From Imbricaverruca yamaguchii (taxonomy: Eukaryota > Arthropoda > Thecostraca > Neoverrucidae): a DNA stretch of 64,000 nucleotides. The stretch spans positions 2,101,501 to 2,165,500 of the forward strand of contig JAOTOL010001637.1 of the NCBI GenBank assembly GCA_034440575.1. Reading direction: 5' to 3'. Below are positions 27,205 to 37,411 of the stretch, piece by piece (the first letter of the stretch is position 1; the number at the start of each line of letters is the position of its first letter). A program made the translations under genes and the position numbers. The notes under the pieces were generated by a model. That model ran no database searches and was not told the origin of the DNA. It worked only from the letters and a program-made list of their open reading frames with translations.

Positions 27205-28258
27205 CCGGCAGCACACTGGTGTGCCGCTGCTGCACTGGTGTACCGCTGCTGTACTGGTGTACCGCTGCTGCTGCTACACTGGTGTACCGCTGCTGCACTG
27301 GTGTACCTCTGCTGTACTGGTGTACCGCTGCTGCTGCTACACTGGTGCACCGATGCTACGCTGGTGTGCACTGCTGCACTGGTGTACCGCTGCTGCACTG
27401 GTGTACCGCTGCTGCACTGGTGCACTGCTGCTGCACTGGTGTACCGCTGCTGCACTGGTGTACCGCTGCTGCACTGGTGTACCGCTGCTGCACTGGTGTA
27501 CCGCTGACGCACTGGTGCACTGCTGCTGCACTGGTGTACCGCTGCTGCACTGGTGTACCGCTGCTGCACTGGTGTACCGCTGCTGCACTGGTGTACCGCT
27601 GCTGCACTGGTGTACCGCTGCTGCACTGGTGTACCGCTGCTGCACTGGTGTACCGCTGCTGCACTGGTGTACCGCTGCTGCACTGGTGTACCGCTGCTGC
27701 ACTGGTGCACTGCTGCTGCACTGGTGTACCGCTGCTGCACTGGTGTACCGCTGCTGCACTGGTGTACCGCTGCTGCACTGGTGTACCGCTGCTGCACTGG
27801 TGTACCGCTGCTGCACTGGTGTACCGCTGCTGCACTGGTGTACCGCTGCTGCACTGGTGTACCGCTGCTGCACTGGTGTACCGCTGCTGCACTGGTGTAC
27901 CGCTGCTGCACTGGTGTACCGCTGCTGCTGCTACACTGGTGTACCATTGCTGCACTGGTGTACCGCTGCTGCACTGGTGGTGCATGGTACCGCTGCTGCA
28001 CTGGTTTGTCTGCACTGGTGTACCGCTGCTGCACTGGTGTACCGCTGCTACACTGGTGTACCGCTGCTGCACTGGTGCACTGCTGCTGCACTGGTGTACC
28101 GCTGCTACACTGGTGTACCGCTGCTGCACTGGTGTACCGCTGCTGCACTGGTGTGCTCCTGCTGCACTGGTGTACCGCTGCTACACTGGTGTACCGCTGC
28201 TGCACTGGTGTACCGCTGCTGCACTGGTGTACCGCTGCTGCACTGGTGTGCTGCTGGT
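27205..28258. repeat. 19-bp satellite (CTGGTGTACCGCTGCTGCA), about 55 units
   Basis: The 19-bp unit CTGGTGTACCGCTGCTGCA is almost invariant. Variants read CTGGTGCACTGCTGCTGCA, and some units gain extra CTG triplets (CTGCTGCTGCTACA). Since 19 is coprime to 3 and the unit has no stop in any phase on either strand, all six frames are open for about 1 kb (frames up to 447 codons). It contains CTG-repeat-like hairpin potential. Confidence 0.97.
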
Positions 28259-30281
28259 GTAGAGCATTCTGAAGCAGGGGCGGATCCAGGAATCACCATG
28301 AGGTGGGACACATGTTCGCAGGGGCGTCACTTCGAAAGTGCTTGGAGAGGCGTCTGGAGGGGATTGGTGCTCTAAAGCCCTCCAGAGGAGCCATTTTCCT
28401 CCCGGTGGGAAGCTTCGGCCAGAAAATCTCGGGTAGGAAGTGCACTCGAGCCTTTCAAAGTGGCGCATTTTGCATCTGACCGAACAATTTGAGCGGGGGT
28501 ACATTCTGGCCTTACAGGAGGGGCACCCTTCCATCCAAGGGGTGCCTTTTCCTCTCAGAGGGGCGACTCTACCTGGAACATTCGAAGGGGAACACTAAAG
28601 CTGAGATTGTAGAAACAAAGATGTGACCTGCGTCGGTGGGTCCATGGATGATGCTGTCAGAAGAGTTGGTCATTCTGTGTGCAATGACATGAGTAGAAAA
28701 CTAGTTGCTTTCTAACGTAAAATTGTCAATTATCTAGTCAACATGTCGGATGTAACTATCGCACACGCTCCTATATCATCATTAGGTGTTTATGTGCAAA
28801 TCGGTACAGCAACCCCTTTTAGAGAGCAATACAACAATCATGTTGGTGCCTGCACGTCCATGCATGGAAAACATTTGTTCCATCGAGGTCAAATGTTTTC
28901 CAACGAGTGCGCGTCAGCCCCCGCTCCAAAGTACCGAGGTACTTTTGTGCACGAGGAATGCAGGCTGAATGCATGGAATGATTTCAAGCTGAGATATTTG
29001 AGAAATGTTGCTCGTTCGATCAAGAATATTTGTCCTATGTCCCTGCACTGTTCCACCAGTATGTGGATCCGGACAAAAACAGTGCAGGTATAGGTAACTA
29101 GTCCAGGAAAATATTCTGGCTGGGGTTTCCTGCACTCCAGATTCATATTATTTTTGAGCTACGGAATATATTAAAATCATTACCACAACTGAACATTTAT
29201 ATAAAACAGCTGAGTGTTTGGCCGGCATCCCAGGTTCAATTTTCTTAAGACCTTGAGACTGAAGAAGGCCGAACGATTTAGTGCTTGCGCTGAAATCAAA
29301 CAACTTAGGTAGGTATCAGGTAGTGCTCACTCTGCATTGGCGAATTCATGGAGAAACTGGGGACATGTGCCCCCCTCCCCCCCCCCCCCGATAGAGATGT
29401 GGCGCTCCTCAATAATGACCGAGTGCGCCTCAGCTCTCGCTGAGTGAGTTCCTTCCCGCCGATGGCGCTCCTCAAAGTAAAAAGGCCTTAAGGTAATATA
29501 AACCCTCTCCCGCCCCACGATCAAAATTCCTGGATCCTTCTCTGGTACCCTACTATTCCAGACGAAGGAAAATTGACTCCGAACTACTCCTATCTGCTTT
29601 CGAACCACCAAAAAGGCAACTATACCTAAGATTATGTATTCTAGCAAGCATGTTTTCTCTTCAATACCAAACTCTTCTTGTCGACCGAAATTGGGGTTGA
29701 CTGAAATTGCCGGGGTGGGGGAGGGGGTCTCGAAAGCCTACGCCTCAGGTGTTTTCGGAATAACAGCTAAATGAGTATACGCAGAGCCACCAAACGTTGA
29801 GCACCTTCGCATGCTTCTGTTTTGCGCATGCCGTACACATTTCAAGTCGGGGTCATGACACACAGGTTTCAAATTTTAGAAATGCCGCCTTTAGAAGTAG
29901 TTGCAACATATCATCCCCAAACCCAGACCATGTTGTTTCTTCATGCAGACTAGCAATCCTGTCGTGAAAATTAATCCGATTTTGGGTTTAAGTTTTGGGG
30001 GGCGGTCCAGTTTTTTTGGCGGCCCATTTTTACGTTCTTTTATTTTTTAAGTAGAGGAAAAAAATTGAATTTGGAGGTGATTGTACATCCAGAAAATGAT
30101 CAAGACCACGCAGTACCTGAGCATTCTGGTTTTGGAAATGCCAATGATCAACGACATAATGTCACAACAAATATAATTGTATATTTGAACCAGAAAATCA
30201 TGCAGTGTGGAATGATGGTTATGACGACGATGTTGATTATGATAAGTGATGGCAATGATGATGATACCAGCAGATGCTCAG
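28259..30281. other. Unique sequence, possibly including transposon debris
   Basis: No gene was recognised. The motif CAGGGGCGGATCCAGGAAT at 28275 and an inverted partner at 29526-29544 look like hAT-type termini. C-runs and G-runs near 29377 and 29710 resemble subterminal parts of such elements. 30060-30281 is AT-rich and may be the 3' untranslated part of the minus-strand retroelement. Confidence 0.4.
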
Positions 30282-32666
30282 TCATGTAGCTGTCGGCAGC
30301 CCCTTTCTTCGGTGGCTGGCAGTCTGGTAGAAGAGCAGGTAGGCCGTATCCTGTAGACTGAGGAGTTTGGGTGTGTTGCTGGTTGCTGGGGTGATGCACT
30401 CATCGTCGAGCTTCCACCAAATTCCGTCGGTGGCATGTCGTGACATGCAGTAGTAGTGTCCGGCGTTGAGGTCACTACCCGAGTGCACCACCACTGCGTA
30501 CAGTTCCAGACTAACTCTTTTGGTGTCTCCTGCAGGTTGGATCCAGATTAGCTCGTTGATGTCGACCGGTGTCATAATTTTCTGACAGCGTCCGGACTGC
30601 CGGTCGAAAGCGCTCCTGCCAATCGTCAGTATCAGATTGTTTGGAGGCTGGGTCAGTCGGAGCTGTCGCTGGCCGTCGCCGAGCTTTCCGCAGGAGGAGC
30701 ATTTGTACTGATTCCCATCACAGAGTCTCTCCGGGGCGAGGCAGTTCTCCAACAGTGCAGATACTTGCCTTGAGCAGCTGGGGAGATCAGATGTATCTGG
30801 TACGCTGAGGTGTAGCTCAGTGGCAGTCTCAAGCTGGCGGGTCACCTCGCTGCAGCCATTGCATGTGTGCACTGTCTCAGTCTCGATAGCAAAAATATTG
30901 TGCACCGAGTGCGTTATGCCGTGAGGAGTCGACCCTGAGGTATCAGCCGCACTACACGAGGCCGCTTTCTTCTCCTCTCGCAGGGAGTCAAGCAGATACC
31001 TGAGTAGCTCGGCACCGTCCTGCTGGTGGCCCTGCTGGAACCAGGGTGGCAGCGCTGCACGAAGGAAGTGTTCGGGTCGATAGGAGGGTCTATCGTAGTG
31101 CATCAGGGAGGCGAATACTTGCTGCAATGCTGCCAGCTGAGGCTGTGCCGTTCCTGGTCGGGAGCTCAGCATTACAGCACGCACCTCCGAGGAGTTGTGG
31201 AGTGCCTGGAGTATTGCATTCATGTAGCACGTGTTGCCGATGTTCATCAGTCCTCTGAAGCCGGGGGACAGAGGCACGGAGGTAGTCGGAGACGTCAGCT
31301 CACATCTTCGAGGAGGAGATGGTGGCATCGGTTCCTCCAGCGCGAGCTCCTCGTTGCTTCCACTCGGCTGTTGAAACGTTGGTGCTGACGTCGAGCTGGT
31401 GACGTTTGGTTGTCTCGGCCCCTCGGATTCTCGTGGGGTGCCGCTCGATGTCGCAGCAGCATCTCGTCCTGCGGCCAGTCTTATTGCCGTCGCGTTGCCG
31501 CGCACCACCGCCACCGAGATGCGCTGCATCAGCCACTCCGTGTCCCGGCTGTCGCCGGTCTCACGGCTGATATGCCGTCCTAGTTCCTTCAGGAAGCTGA
31601 GGCTGGAATGGCCGATCGCACCAGAAGTTTCAACGGCGACTGGCTGAAACTGATGCAGGCTGCCGATGTCAGCGTAGCGCCTCCGTTTGCGGCCCTCAGC
31701 TGCGGTTGCGGCGGAGCATGCATGTGCCGCACTAGCGGCGACGGCAGAGCTGCTGTACGTGTCCACACAAGTTGCGTCCCAGACAAGACACTTGCCTTCC
31801 GAGTAGGGAAACATGGTGACACCATCAGGTCGTCTGCCGTCGCCGCGGTCCATGCCAGCTGGCTCCAGCACCGACGGCATTCCGGCACTCGTGAGCGCAC
31901 GTTTAATTACGTTGTTGAGTGCTGCGTGGCGAGGGAACCGTCCGGCGCTCAGCTGACAGGACAGAGTGTGCAGTCCGCGCTCATCGATGTTGGCCCCGCA
32001 GCGACAGCGGTGTGGCGTGCACACTGGGGCACCTACTCGGAGTGCGACGGCGGTGCGAAGCGTTTCGCGGTCCAGCAGCATACCCACGCTTGGAGCAGGG
32101 TAAGCATTGAGCCACGCACCGGAGTTGGGCTGTGATGCGGCGCGGAGTCGGGCCTTGTCTGTTTCGCTCTTGCTATTCTCCAGTAGCTGGTCAGCTATCG
32201 TTTCTGCTACGGCGTGGTCCCAAGACGACTGACGGTTTCGTTTCTCTGTTTCAGGTGCAGGCTTGCCTGTCTGTGACTCCCACTCAGTGATAAGAGCTTC
32301 AGTCGTGAGTTTGACACCTGCAGCAGCAGGTGGGCTGATGGCGGAGATCACTGGTGCTGAGGCTATGATGGATGACAGGTACGCAGGCAGCGCGAGATCC
32401 GATGTCATCCGCACGCCCAGTCCTCCCAGTCGCACGGGTAGTGTGCACTGTCTCCATGAAGCTTCCTCCATCTGAACGTTGGTGATGTCGGCTACACCCC
32501 GACGCACGGCTTCGTCGATTTTGGTGAGAAGGTCTGGATGTTTGTAGGCGGGTGAGCTGCGTAGGAGATAGAGGAGCCTCGGAGCTGCCAAGTAGTTTTT
32601 CAGAAGGAAAAATCCCTGGTGAGCTTCTTCCAGATAGCGCAGTCGCTCAATCAACTTCTCCACCAT
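30282..32666 (-). CDS. Retroelement ORF, C-terminal part: RT thumb, RLE endonuclease and USP deubiquitinase
   Basis: This frame has 794 codons; it stays open up to the break near 32770, so the ATG at 32666 is probably internal. Residues 1-110 are RT thumb-like (LEEAHQGFFLLKNYL, LGGLGVRM). A CCHC knuckle follows: C221-x-C223-x9-H233-x3-C237. RPD (279-281) and VWDATC (295-300) match the PD-(D/E)xK-like endonuclease of R2-type elements. After a Ser/Pro-rich linker (400-468) comes a full USP domain. It has NIGNTCYMN with Asn475 and Cys480, QQD at 548-550, zinc-ribbon pairs C602/C605 and C656/C659, NAGHYYC with His737, WKLDD with Asp754, and AYLLFYQ at the end. PPWF...QQD, APERL...NQY and ELYAVVVHSG resemble the USP35/USP38 group as I remember it. 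The catalytic triad is intact. It probably removes ubiquitin from element or host proteins; this is inference. Confidence 0.9.
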   Translation of the reverse strand: MVEKLIERLRYLEEAHQGFFLLKNYLAAPRLLYLLRSSPAYKHPDLLTKIDEAVRRGVADITNVQMEEASWRQCTLPVRLGGLGVRMTSDLALPAYLSSIIASAPVISAISPPAAAGVKLTTEALITEWESQTGKPAPETEKRNRQSSWDHAVAETIADQLLENSKSETDKARLRAASQPNSGAWLNAYPAPSVGMLLDRETLRTAVALRVGAPVCTPHRCRCGANIDERGLHTLSCQLSAGRFPRHAALNNVIKRALTSAGMPSVLEPAGMDRGDGRRPDGVTMFPYSEGKCLVWDATCVDTYSSSAVAASAAHACSAATAAEGRKRRRYADIGSLHQFQPVAVETSGAIGHSSLSFLKELGRHISRETGDSRDTEWLMQRISVAVVRGNATAIRLAAGRDAAATSSGTPRESEGPRQPNVTSSTSAPTFQQPSGSNEELALEEPMPPSPPRRCELTSPTTSVPLSPGFRGLMNIGNTCYMNAILQALHNSSEVRAVMLSSRPGTAQPQLAALQQVFASLMHYDRPSYRPEHFLRAALPPWFQQGHQQDGAELLRYLLDSLREEKKAASCSAADTSGSTPHGITHSVHNIFAIETETVHTCNGCSEVTRQLETATELHLSVPDTSDLPSCSRQVSALLENCLAPERLCDGNQYKCSSCGKLGDGQRQLRLTQPPNNLILTIGRSAFDRQSGRCQKIMTPVDINELIWIQPAGDTKRVSLELYAVVVHSGSDLNAGHYYCMSRHATDGIWWKLDDECITPATSNTPKLLSLQDTAYLLFYQTASHRRKGLPTAT

Positions 32667-33435
32667 GACCTGGCCGGTATACAGTTGGTTTATGAGCTGG
32701 GGCGCAGTGATCGGAGCCCCCAGAAGTTGCAGATCCTCGGTTTTGACTTCCCGGATGTCGGGTAGGAGGGGACCGCAACTGCTGAAGGGCAGCGTCGCCC
32801 CAGCAGGATGTGTCGGAGCCGAGAAGCACGACCTCGCATTTGGATGCGTTTATGGTGAGGCCTGCTCTGGAAAGTTCCTCCCTCACCCTGCGGACACTTG
32901 CCACGACGTCTTCCACCGCACCTCCGATGGTGCCATCATCGAGGTACCATACGTTTATGGTACTTTCCGAAGCTTTCACGGCGCGATCAACTGCCAGTGA
33001 GAACAGGAGTGAACTCAAAGGATCGCCTTGCTGGGTTCCGGTTTTCGACATGATCTCCCTCTCCCCGACGTACAGTGGAGTGGGACCACTATAACCTTGC
33101 CAGACTAGAGGGTAGATCTCTGGTGTGCGAGTCCGTGCGGCGTCCAACATGATGTCCCTTCGCACAGAATTAAACGCGTTTGAGACGTCCAGCTTAACCA
33201 GAACCTGATGGTCGTCGGAAGCCACTGCCTGGTCGGCGAATGCCCTCACGGTATGCACTGCCGCCTCGCAGCCGCTCCTCGTCGCCACCCCCAGTTGTGC
33301 CGGTCGTAGTTCAGGGCCGATGTGGGCCGAGGCACTGGCTGCAGCCACTTTGGCAGCGGTCCTACGAAACACGCTTCCCACCGCGATTGGGCGAACACCA
33401 CCATCCTTCTTTTCAGTGCGATCAGGAGGCGCCAA
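32647..33435 (-). CDS. Retroelement ORF, central part: reverse transcriptase palm
   Basis: This is a 262-codon open frame that begins with a non-ATG codon, so it is a continuation fragment and not a separate gene. It opens with KKDGGVRPIAVG, the usual RT motif preceding the palm. It then carries KLDVSNAFNSVRRD (motif A, Asp83), GTQQGDPLSSLLF (motif B, 134-146), YLDD (motif C, 164-167) and GLTINASKCEV (motif D). All catalytic aspartates are present. The polymerase copies element RNA into DNA, presumably primed at the cut target. After about residue 220 the reading goes out of frame at an extra base in a C-run (32768-32771). The last 40 or so residues are therefore spurious and true coding continues in the next frame. 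Confidence 0.85.
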   Translation of the reverse strand: MAPPDRTEKKDGGVRPIAVGSVFRRTAAKVAAASASAHIGPELRPAQLGVATRSGCEAAVHTVRAFADQAVASDDHQVLVKLDVSNAFNSVRRDIMLDAARTRTPEIYPLVWQGYSGPTPLYVGEREIMSKTGTQQGDPLSSLLFSLAVDRAVKASESTINVWYLDDGTIGGAVEDVVASVRRVREELSRAGLTINASKCEVVLLGSDTSCWGDAALQQLRSPPTRHPGSQNRGSATSGGSDHCAPAHKPTVYRPGHGGEVD

Positions 33436-34348
33436 AGAAGGCGTTCACAGCACAGTTAGGGATGCATCCCTTGAGCGCCAGGTTGGTGAGGGCCGTCAGC
33501 GCCGTGAGTAGGCGTGCTCCAGCCTCCGCAGTGTGCTTGCCTAGCAGTGATCTTAGATGGCCAGGTCGGATGCCGTCCAGTCCTGCAGAAGAGCTCGGTG
33601 GGAAGGAATTTATGGCTCGTTTCACGTCTGCCTCAGTGGCAACTAGTGGGGGCACTCTTTCCTCGGGAGGATGAATTTCTTGCAGGTCCGCAGGTGCATC
33701 TGGGTGTTTGCTTCTGAGTCTCTCCACCACTTCGTCGGTTGGAGGCGCGAGCGTGTCGTCGGATGTCAGTATCCTTAGTGCACCTCTGACATCGCCGTCG
33801 GCCAGTTTCGAGGAGACGCGCCGTGACATTGCTGTCATCTCATCTTCGACGCGTCGGCGGCGGCCCGGGCGCTTGCCTTGATGGTTAGCAGCGCTCGTCG
33901 TTGCGTTTAACTGTCCACTAGTGCCTGTGGCTAGGTTCCGGCGGACTTGTGTAGCCAAGGAGACCCTAGTGCTCTCTTTCGGCCGCTCCCCGATCTGTAG
34001 CGCTGAGAAAGCAAACACCATGAGGTCGCGCCAAGCTGTTCTTGTGCGGTCGCTGACGGCGGCATTGATTAGCCTGGCGAGCTCCCCCGCCACTGCGATT
34101 CGTGCTCCTTTCGGGATTTTTGGGAGAACTCGCACATTCGCCTTTAACTTCGCTATCTCCTCCGAAAGGTCACCGTTTGAAGTGGATTCTTCATGACTCC
34201 TCCAGGTTGGGCACTGGTCGCCGAATCGGCAGGAGGTGCATCGGTGTCCACGCCTGACACAGCTGCATCCGACGCAAGGGTTAACTATGCACCTGCAGCA
34301 TCGGGTTGTTTGCGTCGGTGGTGCATAAATTTCGGGGGGCGTGCTCAT
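33422..34348 (-). CDS. Retroelement ORF, N-terminal part: CXC-like Cys cluster and RT fingers
   Basis: This frame has 308 codons from a true ATG (34346-34348). Residues 17-46 hold nine cysteines spaced C-C-x-C-x4-C-x2-C-x-C-x6-C-x2-C-x5-C. That is close to half of a tesmin/TSO1-type CXC zinc cluster, a DNA-binding fold, so a template or target-DNA binding role is inferred. A basic stretch (GKRPGRRRR) follows near residue 160. From about residue 242, VKRAINSFPP and AGLDGIRPGHL are typical of the fingers of an RT. The frame stops at GAS just where the polymerase should continue, and downstream coding resumes in another frame. Two one-base losses in short C and A runs (33410-33426) would account for this. 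It is either a decayed copy or an assembly error. Confidence 0.75.
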   Translation of the reverse strand: MSTPPEIYAPPTQTTRCCRCIVNPCVGCSCVRRGHRCTSCRFGDQCPTWRSHEESTSNGDLSEEIAKLKANVRVLPKIPKGARIAVAGELARLINAAVSDRTRTAWRDLMVFAFSALQIGERPKESTRVSLATQVRRNLATGTSGQLNATTSAANHQGKRPGRRRRVEDEMTAMSRRVSSKLADGDVRGALRILTSDDTLAPPTDEVVERLRSKHPDAPADLQEIHPPEERVPPLVATEADVKRAINSFPPSSSAGLDGIRPGHLRSLLGKHTAEAGARLLTALTALTNLALKGCIPNCAVNAFFGAS

Positions 34349-36065
34349 GGTTTACGTTGTCCGATTTCCAGAAAGTAGTCCATTTCTACCAGATCCGCAA
34401 ACACCAAACCCGCATGACATTTTACGCAACAATTTATACGTATTATAGCACAATGTTTAGATATTCGTAGTTTGCACCAGCAGGTCCAAAGTCCTCTCAC
34501 GGCCGACGTCACGCGGGTTAATAAAAATCAAGCGATGTTCTGTTTTCGTGAAGGCTGGAAAACCTGGCCCATTTATGGGAAACTTCGAAAATTATGCAAA
34601 TTCAAGGCCAAAACATGCCACTCTACTGGCCGAATTCCTGGACAAAAATATTGTTATTACTCGGTCTGAAACCTAGGCTCTCAGACAATATATAATTTAG
34701 CCTTCTAGCACCTTGGAACTGAAAGATTATGACCACTAATGTAGAGCTCGCAAAACACGTCCGACCACTCCAAACTCACACCAAAAAAAAAAAAAAAAAA
34801 TGTCCATGTCCATTCTACACAATGCCATGTCATGCACCATGTTCATGACTGGACATCCTGGGTGGGTCTGGAGGAGGGGGTCTAGACTTCTTGATTTAGT
34901 ACTGTGTTAATGCTAATTTGCAATTTTTTTCCATTTCAATGTCAAAATATGTCATCAAAATAAACATTGGGCTCGATTGGCTTGGGAATATGTAAATCTC
35001 CAGCCTTGTTGCTGGTTTTTGTAAAGTCATGTCAGAATTCGGGTTTAGCGCCGCCTATGTCGTGTGACATTACATTGGGTTGCCAACCAGTGACCTGGGA
35101 TGATCTAACCTCGTGTTATCTGACTTTATTTGACCTGATATTTACCTCCCACGGAATTACTTTGCAAGCAATGTACATTTAGGTGAGGGCCGGATTGATA
35201 GCTTTATCAAAACATATTTTTCAGATGTGACCAAATGTTAGGCCACAAAGCCAGAAGTTGGAAACTTTACAAAGATGTTTCAGAATCATAAGTTCTTTTT
35301 GGAAACAAAATATTTCCTAGCTGAAAAGTGATTTGCATGGACATTCAGGCTTGGACCTACCTGATGATGATGAATTGGACTTTAGGGGCGCATCGACTAC
35401 TAAGGTCATTTTGTGCCCGAACGTACTTGACCTGGCCATGACCATTCGGCATGACCTGCTCTAACCTTAGGATTTTCGGACGTCAAACAGACCTACACAC
35501 TTTGTTTTAATTGTTCTGGTGGGAGGATGTGAGATGTCATTTATTAATTATGTTTAAGGATTAAAGGCGAGGTTCGCATATTGAACCGACATGACCATTG
35601 GTGACCTCGTTATCGGCCGAAATTCAAGTGCAAGGTATGTTTCTGACTCTCAATGACCAGGGCTATCTAAAGCTCTTTTGCATTTTATCCCAGCTTTCGA
35701 TAACCCTACCCGCCGCCAGGCTTGGGTGGATATGCCGACCGGACTGTTCTTGCTTATGACGATAGCTAATTCTATTATGGTCACTTTCAGTGCGGGTTGC
35801 CACACTTGCATTGCCTAATAAATTAGGTTTCAATGTTCGCAGGTTTCTGTACCCTGGTCTTCAGATGTAACTTAGAGATTACTCAGATTCATTTATACTC
35901 GTCTTGCACATTTATACTCGTAATTATACCTACTATCTTTCATTGTGGTCTTAGCCATCTAATTTTACATCGTTCTACTCGACTTCCAGCCGGAACCTTG
36001 CCGGCGAATGTATGCCACTGGCGTATTCACCGGCAAGTCAATGCGATATGTGCATGCTCATCAAT
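34349..36065. other. Unique sequence upstream of the retroelement
   Basis: Presumably holds the 5' untranslated part of the minus-strand element near 34349-34500, but its boundary is not visible. An A18 run lies near 34783. No gene was recognised. Confidence 0.45.
35381..35418. mobile_element. Short hairpin retroposon-like sequence, copy 1
   Basis: TTTAGGGGCGCATCGACTAC followed by TAAGGTCATTTTGTGCCC is a diverged version of the hairpin unit at 43573 and 62455. No clear flanking duplication was found for this copy. Confidence 0.5.
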
Positions 36066-36067
36066 CA

Positions 36068-37275
36068 CAAAATCAACATGTAACCTTGTTGCCGCCTGGT
36101 ATCGGGACCGAACATCAGCATGTAGCCTTGTTGCCGCCTGGTATCGGGACCGAACATCAACATGTAACCTTGTTGCCGCCTGGTATCGGGACCGAACATC
36201 AGCATGTAACCTTGTTGCCGCCTGGTATCGGGACCGAATATCAACATGTAGCCTTGTTGCCGCCTGGTATCGGGACCGAACATCAACATGTAGCCTTGTT
36301 GCCGCCTGGTATCGGGACCGAACATCAACATGTAACCTTGTTGCCGCCTGGTATCTGGACCGAACATCAACATGTAGCCTTGTTGCCGCCTGGTATCGGG
36401 ACCGAACATCAACATGTAACCTTGTTGCCGCCTGGTATCGGGACCGAACATCAACATGTAACCTTGTTGCCGCCTGGTATCGGGACCGAACATCAGCATG
36501 TAACCTTGTTGCCGCCTGGTATCTGGACCGAACATCAACATGTAGCCTTGTTGCCGCCTGGTATCTGGACCGAACATCAACATGTAGCCTTGTTGCCGCC
36601 TGGTATCTGGACCGAACATCAGCATGTAGCCATGTTGCCGCCTGGTATCTGGACCGAACATCAACATGTAACCTTGTTGCCGCCTGGTATCGGGACCGAA
36701 CATCAACATGTAGCCTTGTTGCCGCCTGGTATCGGGACCGAACATCAGCATGTAACCTTGTTGCCGCCTGGTATCTGGACCGAACATCAACATGTAACCT
36801 TGTTGCCGCCTGGTATCGGGACCGAATATCAACATGTAGCCTTGTTGCCGCCTGGTATCTGGACCGAACATCAACATGTAGCCTTGTTGCCGCCTGGTAT
36901 CTGGACCGAACATCAGCATGTGCCATGTTGCCGCCTGGTATCGGGACCGAACATCAACATGTAGCCTTGTTGCCGCCTGGTATCGGGACCGAACATCAAC
37001 ATGTAACCTTGTTGCCGCCTGGTATCGGGACCGAACATCAGCATGTAACCTTGTTGCGCCTGGTATCGGGACCGAACATCAACATGTAACCTTGTTGCGC
37101 CTGGTATCTGGACCGAACATCAACATGTAACCTTGTTGCCGCCTGGTATCGGGACCGAACATACCTTTTGCCCCTGGTATCGACCGAACATCAGCATGTA
37201 ACCTTGTTGCCGCCTGGTATCGGGACCGAACATCAGCATGTAACCTTGTTGCCGCCTGGTATCGGGACCGAACAA
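36068..37275. repeat. 42-bp satellite, about 28 units
   Basis: The unit runs AACATGTARCCTTGTTGCCG then CCTGGTATCKGGACCGAACATC, 42 bp (14 codons). Units differ at R and K and at CAACATG/CAGCATG, and near the right end some lose one to about ten bases (37055-37180). Four frames are free of stops for hundreds of codons. I regard these as artefacts because sense and antisense frames are equally open and there is no start context or signal. Confidence 0.96.
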
Positions 37276-37411
37276 CCACTTGCCGGTGGTTGTCGCAGCG
37301 ATGCCCACAACAAATGATGTGTTAGAGTGTCAGTTGCGAATGTGAAACAGCCAGTTGTTAGGTCACTGAAGTCATGCATGGAACGATCTACACAACAGTG
37401 GCATGGATTCG

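Larger units (their letters stand above)
30282..34348 (-). mobile_element. RT retroelement encoding a ubiquitin-specific protease
   Basis: Coding order on the minus strand is: Cys-rich N-terminus, RT fingers (34348-33422), RT palm (about 33420-32773), then RT thumb, CCHC knuckle, restriction-like endonuclease and USP protease (about 32770-30282). The RT has motif A KLDVSNAF, motif B TGTQQGDPLSS and motif C YLDD. With the C-terminal CCHC and RPD/WD endonuclease motif, it looks like a non-LTR element of the RLE (R2-like) type, though I cannot name the clade. No LTRs, RNase H or integrase are visible. Frame breaks occur at about 33410-33426 and at the G-run 32768-32771. The last 794 codons are uninterrupted and join polymerase, endonuclease and protease. 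Exact element ends and target-site duplication were not found. Confidence 0.85.

Noticed and set aside
26862..28375. 447- and 439-codon frames on opposite strands
   Set aside because: Both come from the stop-free 19-bp satellite; six frames are open at once.
32647..32770. Separate gene starting near 33435 and ending at 32647
   Set aside because: The frame starts at a non-ATG codon, and its last 40 residues are an out-of-frame reading past a C-run. The real coding continues in the next frame.
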